From positions 1 to 47,253 of the forward strand of contig JAGKVE010000011.1 of the NCBI GenBank assembly GCA_021152555.1: 47,253 bases of DNA, read 5' to 3'. Positions 1-7,750 of this stretch are shown here, in pieces; the stretch's first letter is position 1, and every line of letters begins with the position of its first letter. Position numbers and translations under genes: made by a program. Under the pieces are notes generated by a model. That model was given only the letters and a program-made list of their open reading frames with translations, searched no databases and was not told the origin of the DNA. The stretch is from Bacteroidia bacterium. Its GTDB lineage: Bacteria > Bacteroidota > Bacteroidia > Bacteroidales > Paludibacteraceae.

Positions 1-118
1 CTTTTATATCCCTTTTCTTTGTCTTTTATCCACTTTCTTTTTTAGCGTTGTTAATGCATACCGAATTGTGGGAAAGTGTGGTGTTTTGGTGTTTTTATAC
101 ACTTTTTGTATTAAAATA

Positions 119-150
119 TTTGCATATTTCAAAAATTTATTGTACCTTTG
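119..150 (+). promoter_or_regulatory. Bacteroidota-type promoter of metK
   Basis: The -33 box TTTG lies at 119-122 and the -7 box TACCTTTG at 143-150, separated by exactly 20 bases. This is the sigma-ABfr pattern known from Bacteroides. Transcription would begin just downstream, so the riboswitch would be at the very 5' end of the metK transcript. The spacer carries the TATTTCAAAAA stretch that recurs in the other promoters of this window. Confidence 0.85.
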
Positions 151-187
151 CAGTCGATTTTGAAAGTGCGGCTTCGAAAGCTGCTAA

Positions 188-241
188 CCGAGGATGGATT
201 TGACTGCTTGCAACCTCGTTAAAAGAATGCTAAAACTTGTG
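188..241 (+). promoter_or_regulatory. SAM-II-type riboswitch aptamer upstream of metK
   Basis: The leader has the conserved parts of the SAM-II (SAM_alpha) class in the right order. A P1 stem is formed by CGAGG (189-193) and CCTCG (214-218). The loop contains GATTT (197-201) and TTGCA (208-212). A 3' strand GCTAAAA (229-235) corresponds to the conserved GCUAAAA pseudoknot segment. SAM-II RNAs bind S-adenosylmethionine as an H-type pseudoknot and are known mainly from Alphaproteobacteria, with members in Bacteroidota. The downstream gene makes SAM, so feedback repression is expected. The call rests on motif order and context; no covariance search was possible. Confidence 0.78.
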
Positions 242-274
242 CCACAAGCTTAAACAGTCGCTTGTGGATTTTTA
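242..274 (+). terminator. Attenuator hairpin of the metK riboswitch
   Basis: CCACAAGC (242-249) pairs perfectly with GCTTGTGG (260-267), with a 10-base loop, and is followed by ATTTTTA. It resembles an intrinsic terminator 23 bases before the metK start. The CTTGTG at 236-241, directly after the aptamer's GCTAAAA, could pair with CACAAG at 243-248 instead. That gives a plausible alternative fold coupled to ligand binding. Which state is SAM-bound is inference. Confidence 0.65.
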
Positions 275-296
275 ATTACAGAGGATTATTGAGAAT

Positions 297-1595
297 ATGA
301 ATTATCTTTTTACCAGTGAATCGGTGTCGGAAGGACACCCGGATAAAGTGAGCGACCAGATCTCGGACGCGATATTGGATAATATGTTGGCACAGGACGA
401 GCATGCGCACGTAGCGTGCGAGACGCTCTGTACCACCGGACAAGTGGTCATCGCCGGCGAAGTGAGTTGTAAAGGATGGGTAGATATCCAGCAGATTGTC
501 CGTAAGACCATCGCAGAGATCGGTTACACGAAGGCGGAGTATAAGTTCGAGGCAGAGAGTTGTGGTATTTTGACAGCTCTTCATGCTCAGAGCCAGGATA
601 TCAACCAAGGCGTCTCCCGTGCGACGGAAGACGAACAAGGTGCGGGTGACCAAGGAATGATGTTCGGTTACGCGACCGATGAGACGGATAACTTCATGCC
701 GCTGACGCTGGACTTGGCGCATACTTTAGTGTACACCCTCGCCCGCATCCGCAAAGAAGGCAAACAAATGCTTTACCTCCGCCCGGACAGTAAGAGCCAG
801 GTAACCATTGAGTACGACGAGCAGAACCAGCCAATCCGCATAGACACCATCGTGCTGAGTACACAACATGACGAGAGTACAGTCGAAGGTCAAAAGTCAA
901 AAGTCGAACGTATCAAGGTGACACCTGAACTCATCAAAAAAGATGTGATTGAAATTCTGTTACCGCGCGTAGCCAAACGTGACTCCCGTTACGGTCACCT
1001 GCTCCATAATTTTTTAGCCGACAAAAATGCCAAACTGTTAGTCAACCCGACAGGTAACTTTGTTATCGGAGGTCCTCACGGCGATACCGGTCTGACGGGC
1101 CGCAAGATAATAGTAGATACGTACGGCGGTCGTGGTGCTCACGGCGGCGGTGCCTTCAGCGGCAAAGACCCCTCGAAAGTAGATCGTTCGGCGGCCTACG
1201 CAGCCCGTTGGATAGCCAAACACTTGGTAGCCGCCGGCGTTGCGCATGAGGCGTTGGTACAAGTGAGTTACGCCATCGGCGTAGCCGAGCCGGTCTCCGT
1301 CTATGTGAACACCTACGGTACAGCCAAAATAGGGATGAGTGATGCCGAAATAGCGCAAACTATTACAAAGATTTTTGATTTGCGCCCTGCAGCAATCATT
1401 CGTTCCCTCAAACTGACCCAACCGATGTACGAAGAGACCGCCAAATACGGTCACGTCGGACGGACTAACGAAGTAGTGAAAAAGACATTCCTTGACGCCG
1501 ACGGGAATGAATATACACGCGAAGTGGAGTTATTTACTTGGGAGAAACTGGACCGACTTGAGGAAGTAAAGAGGGCGTTTGGAATGATGGAATGA
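297..1595 (+). CDS. metK: S-adenosylmethionine synthetase
   Basis: Cytoplasmic enzyme that makes S-adenosylmethionine from methionine and ATP. The N-terminus MNYLFTSESVSEGHPDKVSDQ is the family signature with the ATP-binding His. GAGDQGMMFGYA (about residue 116-127) and GGRGAHGGGAFSGKDPSKVDRSAAY (about 276-300) are the two other conserved MetK motifs. The length of 432 fits the Bacteroidota form. An unusual low-complexity insert (TVEGQKSKVER, about 195-205; DNA with GTCAAAA repeats at 889-904) lies in a variable loop. The stop codon is inside an 8-bp tandem array that continues to lspA. A SAM-II-like leader precedes the gene. Confidence 0.97.
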   Translation: MNYLFTSESVSEGHPDKVSDQISDAILDNMLAQDEHAHVACETLCTTGQVVIAGEVSCKGWVDIQQIVRKTIAEIGYTKAEYKFEAESCGILTALHAQSQDINQGVSRATEDEQGAGDQGMMFGYATDETDNFMPLTLDLAHTLVYTLARIRKEGKQMLYLRPDSKSQVTIEYDEQNQPIRIDTIVLSTQHDESTVEGQKSKVERIKVTPELIKKDVIEILLPRVAKRDSRYGHLLHNFLADKNAKLLVNPTGNFVIGGPHGDTGLTGRKIIVDTYGGRGAHGGGAFSGKDPSKVDRSAAYAARWIAKHLVAAGVAHEALVQVSYAIGVAEPVSVYVNTYGTAKIGMSDAEIAQTITKIFDLRPAAIIRSLKLTQPMYEETAKYGHVGRTNEVVKKTFLDADGNEYTREVELFTWEKLDRLEEVKRAFGMME

Positions 1596-1668
1596 TGGAA
1601 TGATGGATTGATGGAATGATGGATTGATGGAATGATGGATTGATGGAATGATGGAATGATGGAATGAT
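1581..1668 (+). repeat. Eleven 8-bp tandem units linking metK and lspA
   Basis: Eleven contiguous 8-bp units, GGAATGAT (8 copies) or GGATTGAT (3 copies), run without interruption. The metK stop TGA lies in unit 2 and the lspA start ATG in unit 11. Every unit contains an overlapping ATGA stop-start pair. Copy-number change would shift the spacing by 8 nt without changing either protein. Shorter pieces of the same repeat occur at 2233-2247 and 4093-4107. Confidence 0.95.
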
Positions 1669-2212
1669 GGAAAAAGAGACAAAACAGAGTTGGATGGTAG
1701 CGTGCATAGTAGTTAGTGCGCTGCTTATAGACCAAATCATCAAACTGCGTATCGTCCACTCCTTTGAGCCGGGCGAAGGAAAAGAGATTTTTTCATGGTT
1801 CTGGCTATGCTATGTGGAGAACAACGGCATGGCCTTTGGCATCGAGTGGTTCAGCAAACTGGCCCTAACACTATTCCGTCTGTTTGCAGCAGGCTTACTC
1901 GGATGGTACATTCATACCTTGATATACAAACAACACGCGAGTACCGGATATATAGCCACCATCGCATTCATCATCGCAGGCGCCTTAGGCAACATTATTG
2001 ACTGTGTATTCTACGGGAAACTGTTCCAGGGAACAGACTGGTTCTACGGCCGCGTAGTAGATATGTTCTACTTTCCGCTCATTCATAACAGCGCAGGAGA
2101 AGTACTGTTCTTCCGACCGGTATTCAATTTTGCAGACAGCTGTATAACCTGCTCTATCGCCGTCATCTTGCTGTTTTATCTAAAAGAGCTGAACGGTAAA
2201 GAGAAAGCCTAA
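1664..2212 (+). CDS. lspA: Lipoprotein signal peptidase (signal peptidase II)
   Basis: Inner-membrane aspartyl protease that removes the signal peptide of prolipoproteins after diacylglyceryl addition. Four hydrophobic segments are visible. The family motif ENNGMAFG is at about residue 53-60, and the catalytic dyad is in GNIIDCVFYG (about 109-118) and VFNFADSCI (about 150-158). Length 182 is normal for Bacteroidota. The start is either ATG 1664 or ATG 1667, both inside the last unit of the 8-bp array, so no ordinary ribosome binding site exists and the array itself is the leader. The next gene encodes a lipoprotein. Confidence 0.96.
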   Translation: MMEKETKQSWMVACIVVSALLIDQIIKLRIVHSFEPGEGKEIFSWFWLCYVENNGMAFGIEWFSKLALTLFRLFAAGLLGWYIHTLIYKQHASTGYIATIAFIIAGALGNIIDCVFYGKLFQGTDWFYGRVVDMFYFPLIHNSAGEVLFFRPVFNFADSCITCSIAVILLFYLKELNGKEKA

Positions 2213-2246
2213 CCCAGCCCCCTTCCCAAAAGGGAATGATGGATTG

Positions 2247-2780
2247 ATGAGAAACAAATTATACATAGTATTGCTTGTGCTAACGGTCTTATTCTCCGGT
2301 TGTCGCCCGAAAGGAATTCTTCATTCACGGGAACTACGGGCTGTGTTGGTAGATTTGCATAAGACCGACGCGATGCTTCAAGTAGCAGGTTTGCAATACG
2401 GTCACGAAGAAGCCCGTCAGATATATTATGCGCAGGTATTGGAGAAACACGGCATTACGCAGGCACAATTTGATTCAACGCTTGTATGGTACACCGCTCA
2501 CCCGCAGTTATTCGACAAGATATATCCAAAAGTGATGGCCGATTTAGAAGCAGAAGAGACGCAATTTATCGCTCAACATGAGTCCGAATTACATCTCACT
2601 CCGACCCTCAAACCAACAGAGCCGTTCCTTACCGTCGCCCGGCAAGCCGCCTTCTCCCGCGCACAATTAGACAGCACGTTATGGACGGCACAGCATGGTT
2701 ACAGCCATTCATGGCATGAGAGACCGTTAGTGCAAGATTCGATAAATCAGTTCTTTCCACAGATCGGCGTCCTTCGCTGA
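2247..2780 (+). CDS. DUF4296-type lipoprotein
   Basis: Small lipoprotein of 177 residues, function unknown. The N-terminus MRNKLYIVLLVLTVLFSGC is a lipoprotein signal with the lipobox LFSGC. The mature part (helical, charged, DLHKTDAMLQVAGLQ and a FDSTLVWYTAHPQLFDKIY segment) matches the DUF4296 pattern of Bacteroidota as I know it. A TTG three bases upstream would add one residue; ATG 2247 is preferred. The start follows a partial copy of the GGAATGATGGATTGATG repeat. The 3' end overlaps the convergent holA by 54 bp. It probably shares a transcript with lspA. Confidence 0.8.
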   Translation: MRNKLYIVLLVLTVLFSGCRPKGILHSRELRAVLVDLHKTDAMLQVAGLQYGHEEARQIYYAQVLEKHGITQAQFDSTLVWYTAHPQLFDKIYPKVMADLEAEETQFIAQHESELHLTPTLKPTEPFLTVARQAAFSRAQLDSTLWTAQHGYSHSWHERPLVQDSINQFFPQIGVLR

Positions 2781-3779
2781 CGGGTTATTAATTCCCTTCA
2801 GTCGCGCGTCTGTTTCCCGCAAATAACCGACAATGAGAAACGTTTTTCCTGCAGGAAAACGTTTTGCCGCCGTGGCATAATCCTTTACAAAATACGGATT
2901 TATTCCCAGTTCACGCGCCACTACAGCCTGGCTCTTGTCCGGCATATAATGGTACATGAGCAGATTGGAAAAGAAGGTAAATAGCGGTGCCAGTTCACGA
3001 ATCATGGGATGGTCTTTACTGCTTGCAAAATACTGCGTAATCCGATTTGCTTTGAGTACATCGCCACGTATGAGAGCAGCCTGCAATTCGATGATATTAT
3101 AGTCTTTCGATATTCCGACGTTCCTCTCCACAAGCGCAGCGTCAATCACATTCACGCCCTCCGGACGACCGTCAATAAGTTTTTGTAACGCCCCCACTAT
3201 CGCCGAGAGATCAGTCCCGAGGTGGTCTGCCAAAAGCGGTGCCACACGCGGATCGATGGTCAAGTTCTCCCCTTCTCTCTCTCCTGAGCGAAGAGCGTTA
3301 TTATATTCCTGGATATAATTTAGAATCCATTTCTCCACTTCGTAGTCGCGCAGTTTGTCAGATTGGAGCCATACCGTCTGTGGATGTTCTGCTGCCTTCT
3401 TCCATATGCCTTGCCGCTTGTCGGGCTTTGCTTTGTAACAGATGACGAGTACGGTCTGCGGCATGAGATTATCCAGATATGCAGCGAGTGCGTCCCATTT
3501 TTTAACTACCTGCGCCTCGCGCACGATAATAACTTTCCTCCCCCCCATCATGGCAAATCCTCGTGCAGCACTGATCACCGGCGATATATCTGCGCCCTGT
3601 AAATCGCGGCCGTAGATAATTTGCCGGTCAAACTCACGCGCCATATCATCCAGAGCGTTAGAAGCTATAAAATCACTCACTTGGTCAATATAATACGGTT
3701 CCTCGCCACATAGCAAATAGACCGGTACATAGGTTCCGGCGCGTAAATCGCGCATTATATCATTGAATTTCGCTAACAT
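2727..3779 (-). CDS. holA: DNA polymerase III subunit delta
   Basis: Subunit of the clamp loader that opens the beta clamp during replication. The N-terminus (FNDIMRDLRAGTYVPVYLLCGEEPYYIDQVSDFI) is the typical start, with the degenerate Walker-type GEEPYYID. The rest follows the delta fold, with the helical collar domain from about residue 215 (IIELQAALIRGDVLKANRITQYF) and the C-terminal DADLWKELIYRI. Length 350 is typical. The start overlaps the end of the preceding membrane-protein gene by 20 bp and the 3' end overlaps the convergent lipoprotein gene by 54 bp. It is the last gene of the minus-strand block and functionally unrelated to its glycan neighbours. Confidence 0.93.
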   Translation of the reverse strand: MLAKFNDIMRDLRAGTYVPVYLLCGEEPYYIDQVSDFIASNALDDMAREFDRQIIYGRDLQGADISPVISAARGFAMMGGRKVIIVREAQVVKKWDALAAYLDNLMPQTVLVICYKAKPDKRQGIWKKAAEHPQTVWLQSDKLRDYEVEKWILNYIQEYNNALRSGEREGENLTIDPRVAPLLADHLGTDLSAIVGALQKLIDGRPEGVNVIDAALVERNVGISKDYNIIELQAALIRGDVLKANRITQYFASSKDHPMIRELAPLFTFFSNLLMYHYMPDKSQAVVARELGINPYFVKDYATAAKRFPAGKTFLIVGYLRETDARLKGINNPSAKDADLWKELIYRILH

Positions 3780-5319
3780 AAATCATATATTTGTATTGGC
3801 TGCGATCGATTGGCTGATAGCCCTCTTCACGAAGCATATTCTCAAAACGGCTTTGGGTATCAATATACGTTTTCTTTGTTTTGAATTGCGGCGAGAAAGA
3901 ACAAAAGACAACAGGGTGTTCTTCCTGAATGATGGTTCTGTATTTCGCAGTGTAAACAGAGTCGAAGATATTCGACCAGAACTCATTGTATCTCGCCGCC
4001 TCGCATCCCGTGACAGCCCGCATGAGATGGTTTTCCTGCCCTACAGACAGGATGGAGCATCCTGTCCCCGTCTCTTGCCTGCAAGGAAGGGAGGAATGAT
4101 GAATTGATGAAAGGTGATTGAGGCTGTCGTAATCATGTTTGTATTGCAACAGGCGTTCCTGTTCCTTCTCTCGTACCAAGATATGCTTGTACGGACTGAC
4201 GGAACAAACGGTAGTCGCTTTTGTCAAATCAGACTGCCCTACACTATTGGTTACCATCCGTATCATGACGATTATTGTCAAAGCAGCCATAACGGTTGTC
4301 AGATAGCGTTTGGTATCCGGCTCGAAATACGAAGCGGTAATCGGAAGCAAGCACAATACGGCAGGGAACAGTTTGAGCCACGCGGTATCCGTGCCGAGCG
4401 TAGCGACAGACAGCAGTAACACTCCTATTGCCAACAATGGTTCTCTACGTTGATATGCCGCAAACAAGGCAAGCACAATACACACCGCTGACACCCAATA
4501 CGTCAGGTCTATATTATACCATTGTAAGGGTTTGAAGGAAATCCAAGTCACATAAGCAACAAACATGGCGACAAGCGGTCCCGCATATTTTTTCCCCCGG
4601 AACGCCAGCATACCGACAGCCATCAACATGAACCCGGCTAACTTACCACCATTAGTCCATAGTTTGGATAACATTGCCGCGAGATCATGACTTGTCATCG
4701 CCCCATCCATCGGAGCCGCCGCCACGAGCCAATCCCCCGTCATATAAACAACTCCGGCAGTCAACGCGGCAATAGGTATATTCCACAAGCATTTTTTCCG
4801 CCACATAGGAATGAGTAGTAACAGAACCAGAATATTCGGGAAACGGGCAGCGACAGCCATGCCTGCCACAACCGCTGCAAAATACGACAGATAAGTTTTG
4901 TCTTTCGCTTTTACGACTAACACCCATATTACGGAAAGCAAAAGGACAGAGAGCGTACCCGGGCTGAACTCCTGAAAAGCTCCATACCCCATGAGAAAGT
5001 ACGTCAGTGCCAGCCAATGGATATTTGCGCGGCGTTGCTCTTTATCCAACAGGCAGCAAAAAGGCAAGGCTATGCCCGTTACTACGCATAACCATCCGGC
5101 AAAGCGCAGCGGCAACAGTTGTGCGCCGAACAAACGGACGACAGCACCGCCCGCAAGCAGTGTGCCTACCGCCATCCAGCCGCCTTCCATATGCTCGTAT
5201 TTATAGAGCCAATAGAGCGGATCCTGATGGTTTCCGAACCCCGCAAATACGAACCATAAAGTCCATATCAACGAGGCAACTAAAAAAATCAGTGATAATA
5301 TGTGCTTATCAAATCGCAT
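3760..5319 (-). CDS. Multi-pass membrane protein, GT-C glycosyltransferase-like
   Basis: A 519-residue protein with about ten or eleven hydrophobic segments in the first 360 residues and a soluble C-terminal tail of about 150. This is the layout of GT-C enzymes (ArnT, PMT and relatives) that use lipid-phosphate sugar donors on the outer face of the membrane. I cannot name a family, and no clear Asp-Asp motif is seen in the first loop (GNHQDPLYWLYKYEH), so function is inferred from topology and neighbours. Residues about 405-427 (HLSSIHHSSLPCRQETGTGC and on) are encoded by an in-frame palindromic repeat. It overlaps wecE by 31 bp and holA by 20 bp, suggesting coupled translation. Confidence 0.6.
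   Translation of the reverse strand: MRFDKHILSLIFLVASLIWTLWFVFAGFGNHQDPLYWLYKYEHMEGGWMAVGTLLAGGAVVRLFGAQLLPLRFAGWLCVVTGIALPFCCLLDKEQRRANIHWLALTYFLMGYGAFQEFSPGTLSVLLLSVIWVLVVKAKDKTYLSYFAAVVAGMAVAARFPNILVLLLLIPMWRKKCLWNIPIAALTAGVVYMTGDWLVAAAPMDGAMTSHDLAAMLSKLWTNGGKLAGFMLMAVGMLAFRGKKYAGPLVAMFVAYVTWISFKPLQWYNIDLTYWVSAVCIVLALFAAYQRREPLLAIGVLLLSVATLGTDTAWLKLFPAVLCLLPITASYFEPDTKRYLTTVMAALTIIVMIRMVTNSVGQSDLTKATTVCSVSPYKHILVREKEQERLLQYKHDYDSLNHLSSIHHSSLPCRQETGTGCSILSVGQENHLMRAVTGCEAARYNEFWSNIFDSVYTAKYRTIIQEEHPVVFCSFSPQFKTKKTYIDTQSRFENMLREEGYQPIDRSQYKYMIYVSEIQ
4046..4107 (-). repeat. Palindromic element inserted in frame in the GT-C-like gene
   Basis: Arms GACAGGATG (4046-4054) and CATCCTGTC (4058-4066) form a perfect 9-bp stem with loop GAG. 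A second small palindrome CTTGCCTGCAAG (4074-4085) follows, then a GGAATGATGAATTGATG segment (about 4091-4107) related to the array at 1581-1668. The whole block is translated in frame in the minus-strand gene. The architecture recalls REP elements or the Rickettsia palindromic elements that insert inside genes; the relation is by analogy only. Confidence 0.75.
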
Positions 5320-6434
5320 ATATGCTTGACCTCGTCTATACCCAAATCATAGAACAGCGGAAGTCGTACCAGACAATCAGCATACCGGTCACATTGCGGC
5401 AGTTCACGACCATCGTGTTTATGCTTATAATACTCGCTGCTATGCAGGCTCAAATAATGGAACACAGCGCACACACCATTCTCCTTCAGAAACTTAATCA
5501 ATCCCGTACGCGCCTCCAAATCCGGCAACACAAGATAAAACATATGGGCGTTATTCGTTGCATAATCGGGAATATCAGGCAATGTGAACTTACCCTGTTC
5601 CGCTAATGGCAGCAGGCGTTCCAAATAGGTATTCCAGAGTGCTTTGCGTTTGGTTTGAATATCATCAATATTCTCTAACTGCGCCCAAAGGAAGGCGGCA
5701 TTCACTTCGCTCGGCAGGAACGAAGAGCCCATATCAACCCATCCGTATTTATTTACCTCTCCTCTGAAAAACTCCGCCCGATTGGTTCCTTTTTCCCATA
5801 ATATTTCTGCACGGCGCATATAACGCTCATCATTCACGACCAACAAGCCTCCTTCGCCTCCGGCGGTTATATTCTTTGTCTCATGAAAACTGAATGCCGC
5901 CAGATGCCCGATAGAACCTAACGGTGACTGTTGATTGATAATAGGTGACCTGTAATAGGAATCTATAGCTTGCGCCGCGTCCTCGACAACGAGCAGATTA
6001 TGCCTGTTTGCCACCTCCATGATAGCATTCATATCGCACGCCACACCGGCATAATGAACGGGGACGATGACTTTGGTGCGAGGTGTTATAATCGCTTCCA
6101 GCGTCTCAGCGTCCATATTCGGATTACGTTTCATGCTATCTGCGAACACCACTTTTGCACCTTCTCGTAAGAAAGCCAGCGCCGTAGAGACAAAAGTATA
6201 ACTCGGTACGATTACTTCATCGCCGGGTTTGAGATTACAGAGCATCGCGCACATCTCCAGTGCGTCAGTACCGGAAGTAGTCAGCAGAGTTTTGCGGAAA
6301 CCATACCGGTTCTCAAACCAAGCCTGACAAGCTTTGGTAAAACGTCCGTTACCGGATAACTTCCCCGCAGATACTGCTTCGTACATGTAATGGGCCTCTT
6401 TGCCCGTCAAATGGGGTTGATTGAAATTTATCAT
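5289..6434 (-). CDS. DegT/WecE-type sugar aminotransferase
   Basis: PLP-dependent aminotransferase that adds an amino group to a 4-keto-6-deoxy nucleotide sugar. From memory it is very close along its whole length to E. coli WecE (dTDP-4-amino-4,6-dideoxygalactose transaminase): N-terminus INFNQPHLTGKE, PGDEVIVPSYTFVSTALAF, VPVHYAGVACDMNAIM, VEDAAQAI and FSFHETKNITAGGEGG with the PLP Lys at 187. The insert SPIINQQSPLG (about 163-173) is a low-complexity stutter not seen in WecE. The start overlaps the stop of the upstream SMR gene (ATGA). The substrate is inferred from similarity; wecE would be the symbol if confirmed. Confidence 0.88.
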   Translation of the reverse strand: MINFNQPHLTGKEAHYMYEAVSAGKLSGNGRFTKACQAWFENRYGFRKTLLTTSGTDALEMCAMLCNLKPGDEVIVPSYTFVSTALAFLREGAKVVFADSMKRNPNMDAETLEAIITPRTKVIVPVHYAGVACDMNAIMEVANRHNLLVVEDAAQAIDSYYRSPIINQQSPLGSIGHLAAFSFHETKNITAGGEGGLLVVNDERYMRRAEILWEKGTNRAEFFRGEVNKYGWVDMGSSFLPSEVNAAFLWAQLENIDDIQTKRKALWNTYLERLLPLAEQGKFTLPDIPDYATNNAHMFYLVLPDLEARTGLIKFLKENGVCAVFHYLSLHSSEYYKHKHDGRELPQCDRYADCLVRLPLFYDLGIDEVKHICDLISTYYH

Positions 6435-6766
6435 AAGAAAAAGACTATTACACCAACAACAATCATTGATATGGCAAGTACTTTTCGTTTGCTGACCGGC
6501 TCATGAAACAAGAACCATGACAAAGCCGGGACAAAAACATACGCTGTACTCTCGACAACTCCCAACTGCTTGAGGAGCAATCCATTATGCATGCACCAGA
6601 TATTCAGCACCATGGTAAGGAAAAGAGTTCCATAGCCAACTATCACCCATCCGTTTACATACTGACGCCACCAGTATTTATGCTGATATTGTGCAGATCT
6701 CTTAAGTAACATCTGCGCACACGAGGCGATAAAAACAGACAATAATGCAATAAGAATATAGGTCAT
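6431..6766 (-). CDS. SMR/EamA-type half transporter (ArnF-like position)
   Basis: A 111-residue membrane protein with four hydrophobic segments, beginning MTYILIALLSVFIASCAQMLLKRSAQ and ending with FHEPVSKRKVLAISMIVVGVIVFFL. Both ends are typical of the small multidrug resistance superfamily, which includes the ArnE/ArnF undecaprenyl-phosphate-aminoarabinose flippase subunits. The frame is open further upstream to 7090, but that part reads antisense-like and overlaps the neighbour. ATG 6766 forms an ATGA overlap with the previous gene and matches the family N-terminus. Pairing with a second SMR gene supports a heterodimeric flippase; the cargo is inferred. Confidence 0.8.
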   Translation of the reverse strand: MTYILIALLSVFIASCAQMLLKRSAQYQHKYWWRQYVNGWVIVGYGTLFLTMVLNIWCMHNGLLLKQLGVVESTAYVFVPALSWFLFHEPVSKRKVLAISMIVVGVIVFFL

Positions 6767-7101
6767 GAGCGTGCTAAAATTACTATTCCACAAACAATAA
6801 TAAGCGACCCGATAATATTCGGAACCGTGACGGTCTCGCCGAACAACAAAGCGGCAATGAGCATCGTGAAAATAAGTGTTGTTCCCTTGAACATATATGC
6901 GGTACTGAGATCCATCCGACGCAGTACCTGCTGCCATATAAACGCATAGACAGCAATAATCACTACAGCCCCGGAGAACCATAGCAAGTAAGACAGCGAA
7001 CCTGTTGATTGCAAAGCTGCCATTTTTGTGCATATGCCGACACAGGCATACAGCATATTTATGCCGAGCAGTACCAAAATATCTTTCCAATTAATCTGCA
7101 T
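6763..7101 (-). CDS. SMR/EamA-type half transporter (ArnE-like position)
   Basis: A 112-residue protein with four predicted transmembrane helices (KDILVLLGINMLYACVGICTK, YLLWFSGAVVIIAVYAFIW, GTTLIFTMLIAALLFGETV, IIGSLIIVCGIVIL). LFGETVTVPNIIGSLIIVCGIVIL is the usual SMR/EamA last repeat. It starts 11 bases inside the acyltransferase gene's end and ends in an ATGA overlap with the second SMR gene, so the two are likely made in equal amounts. By analogy with ArnE/ArnF it would be half of a flippase for a lipid-linked sugar. Confidence 0.8.
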   Translation of the reverse strand: MQINWKDILVLLGINMLYACVGICTKMAALQSTGSLSYLLWFSGAVVIIAVYAFIWQQVLRRMDLSTAYMFKGTTLIFTMLIAALLFGETVTVPNIIGSLIIVCGIVILARS

Positions 7102-7750
7102 AACGTAAGAATTTAGCCGGGTTTCCCGCCCATATTTCGTTTGTACCTATATTTTTTGTCAGCACAGCCCCCATACCGAGCGTGGCGTAATCACCGATAG
7201 TGAGGTTCTCCCGTACCGTGGCATTCAGCCCGATGTGGACACCTTTTCCAATCTTGAGATAACTGCCTACTGCTGCTTGCGCGGCAATATGGCAAAACTC
7301 CCCGACTTCGTTATCATGCCCCATCATGGAACCGACCATCATCATTGAGCCTTTCCCTAATTTTGTTCCCGGAGACATGGACACATTAGGCATGATAACA
7401 GTACCGGGTCCTAACTGTACACTCGGCGCTACATATGCCATCGGATGGACAAACGACGCGAGGCGGTCATCGGGGATATTGAGTGTTTCGAACATCTCTA
7501 TGCGCTCGCGGTTCCCGTCAATACGCAGGATGGTGTTAATGAACCAATAACCTTCATCCAAGAGACGCTTCGCGTCTTCGACACGTCCAATGACGGGAAA
7601 CATATCAATCATCCCGCCAACGGGCATACGGTCATTGAGAAACCCGGCTATCTCCAAGTCTGTCGCGCCTATACGGCGTGCGTGCTCAATCGCCGCTGCA
7701 ACAACAGCACCGTTACCCAAGCCGCCTAATATTGCAACTTTTCTGCTCAT
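7091..7750 (-). CDS. NeuD/PglD-type sugar acyltransferase
   Basis: A 219-residue protein with an N-terminal Rossmann-like domain (KVAILGGLGNGAVVAAAIEHA) and a C-terminal left-handed beta-helix of hexapeptide repeats (VHPMAYVAPSVQLGPGTVIM, GKGVHIGLNATV, IGDYATLGMGAVL). This is the layout of PglD and NeuD, which acetylate the amine of a UDP-4-amino sugar or a hydroxyl of sialic acid. The likely catalytic His is in MMGHDNEVGEFCHIAAQA. The ending IWAGNPAKFLRY is typical. Together with the WecE-type aminotransferase it suggests an N-acylated amino sugar. It overlaps the preceding GT2 gene by 4 bases. Confidence 0.82.
   Translation of the reverse strand: MSRKVAILGGLGNGAVVAAAIEHARRIGATDLEIAGFLNDRMPVGGMIDMFPVIGRVEDAKRLLDEGYWFINTILRIDGNRERIEMFETLNIPDDRLASFVHPMAYVAPSVQLGPGTVIMPNVSMSPGTKLGKGSMMMVGSMMGHDNEVGEFCHIAAQAAVGSYLKIGKGVHIGLNATVRENLTIGDYATLGMGAVLTKNIGTNEIWAGNPAKFLRYAD

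Noticed and set aside
6767..7090. Upstream extension of the second SMR gene to 219 residues
   Set aside because: The extra 108 residues are His/Tyr/Arg-rich, overlap the first SMR gene in another frame and lack membrane character; ATG 6766 gives the family start.
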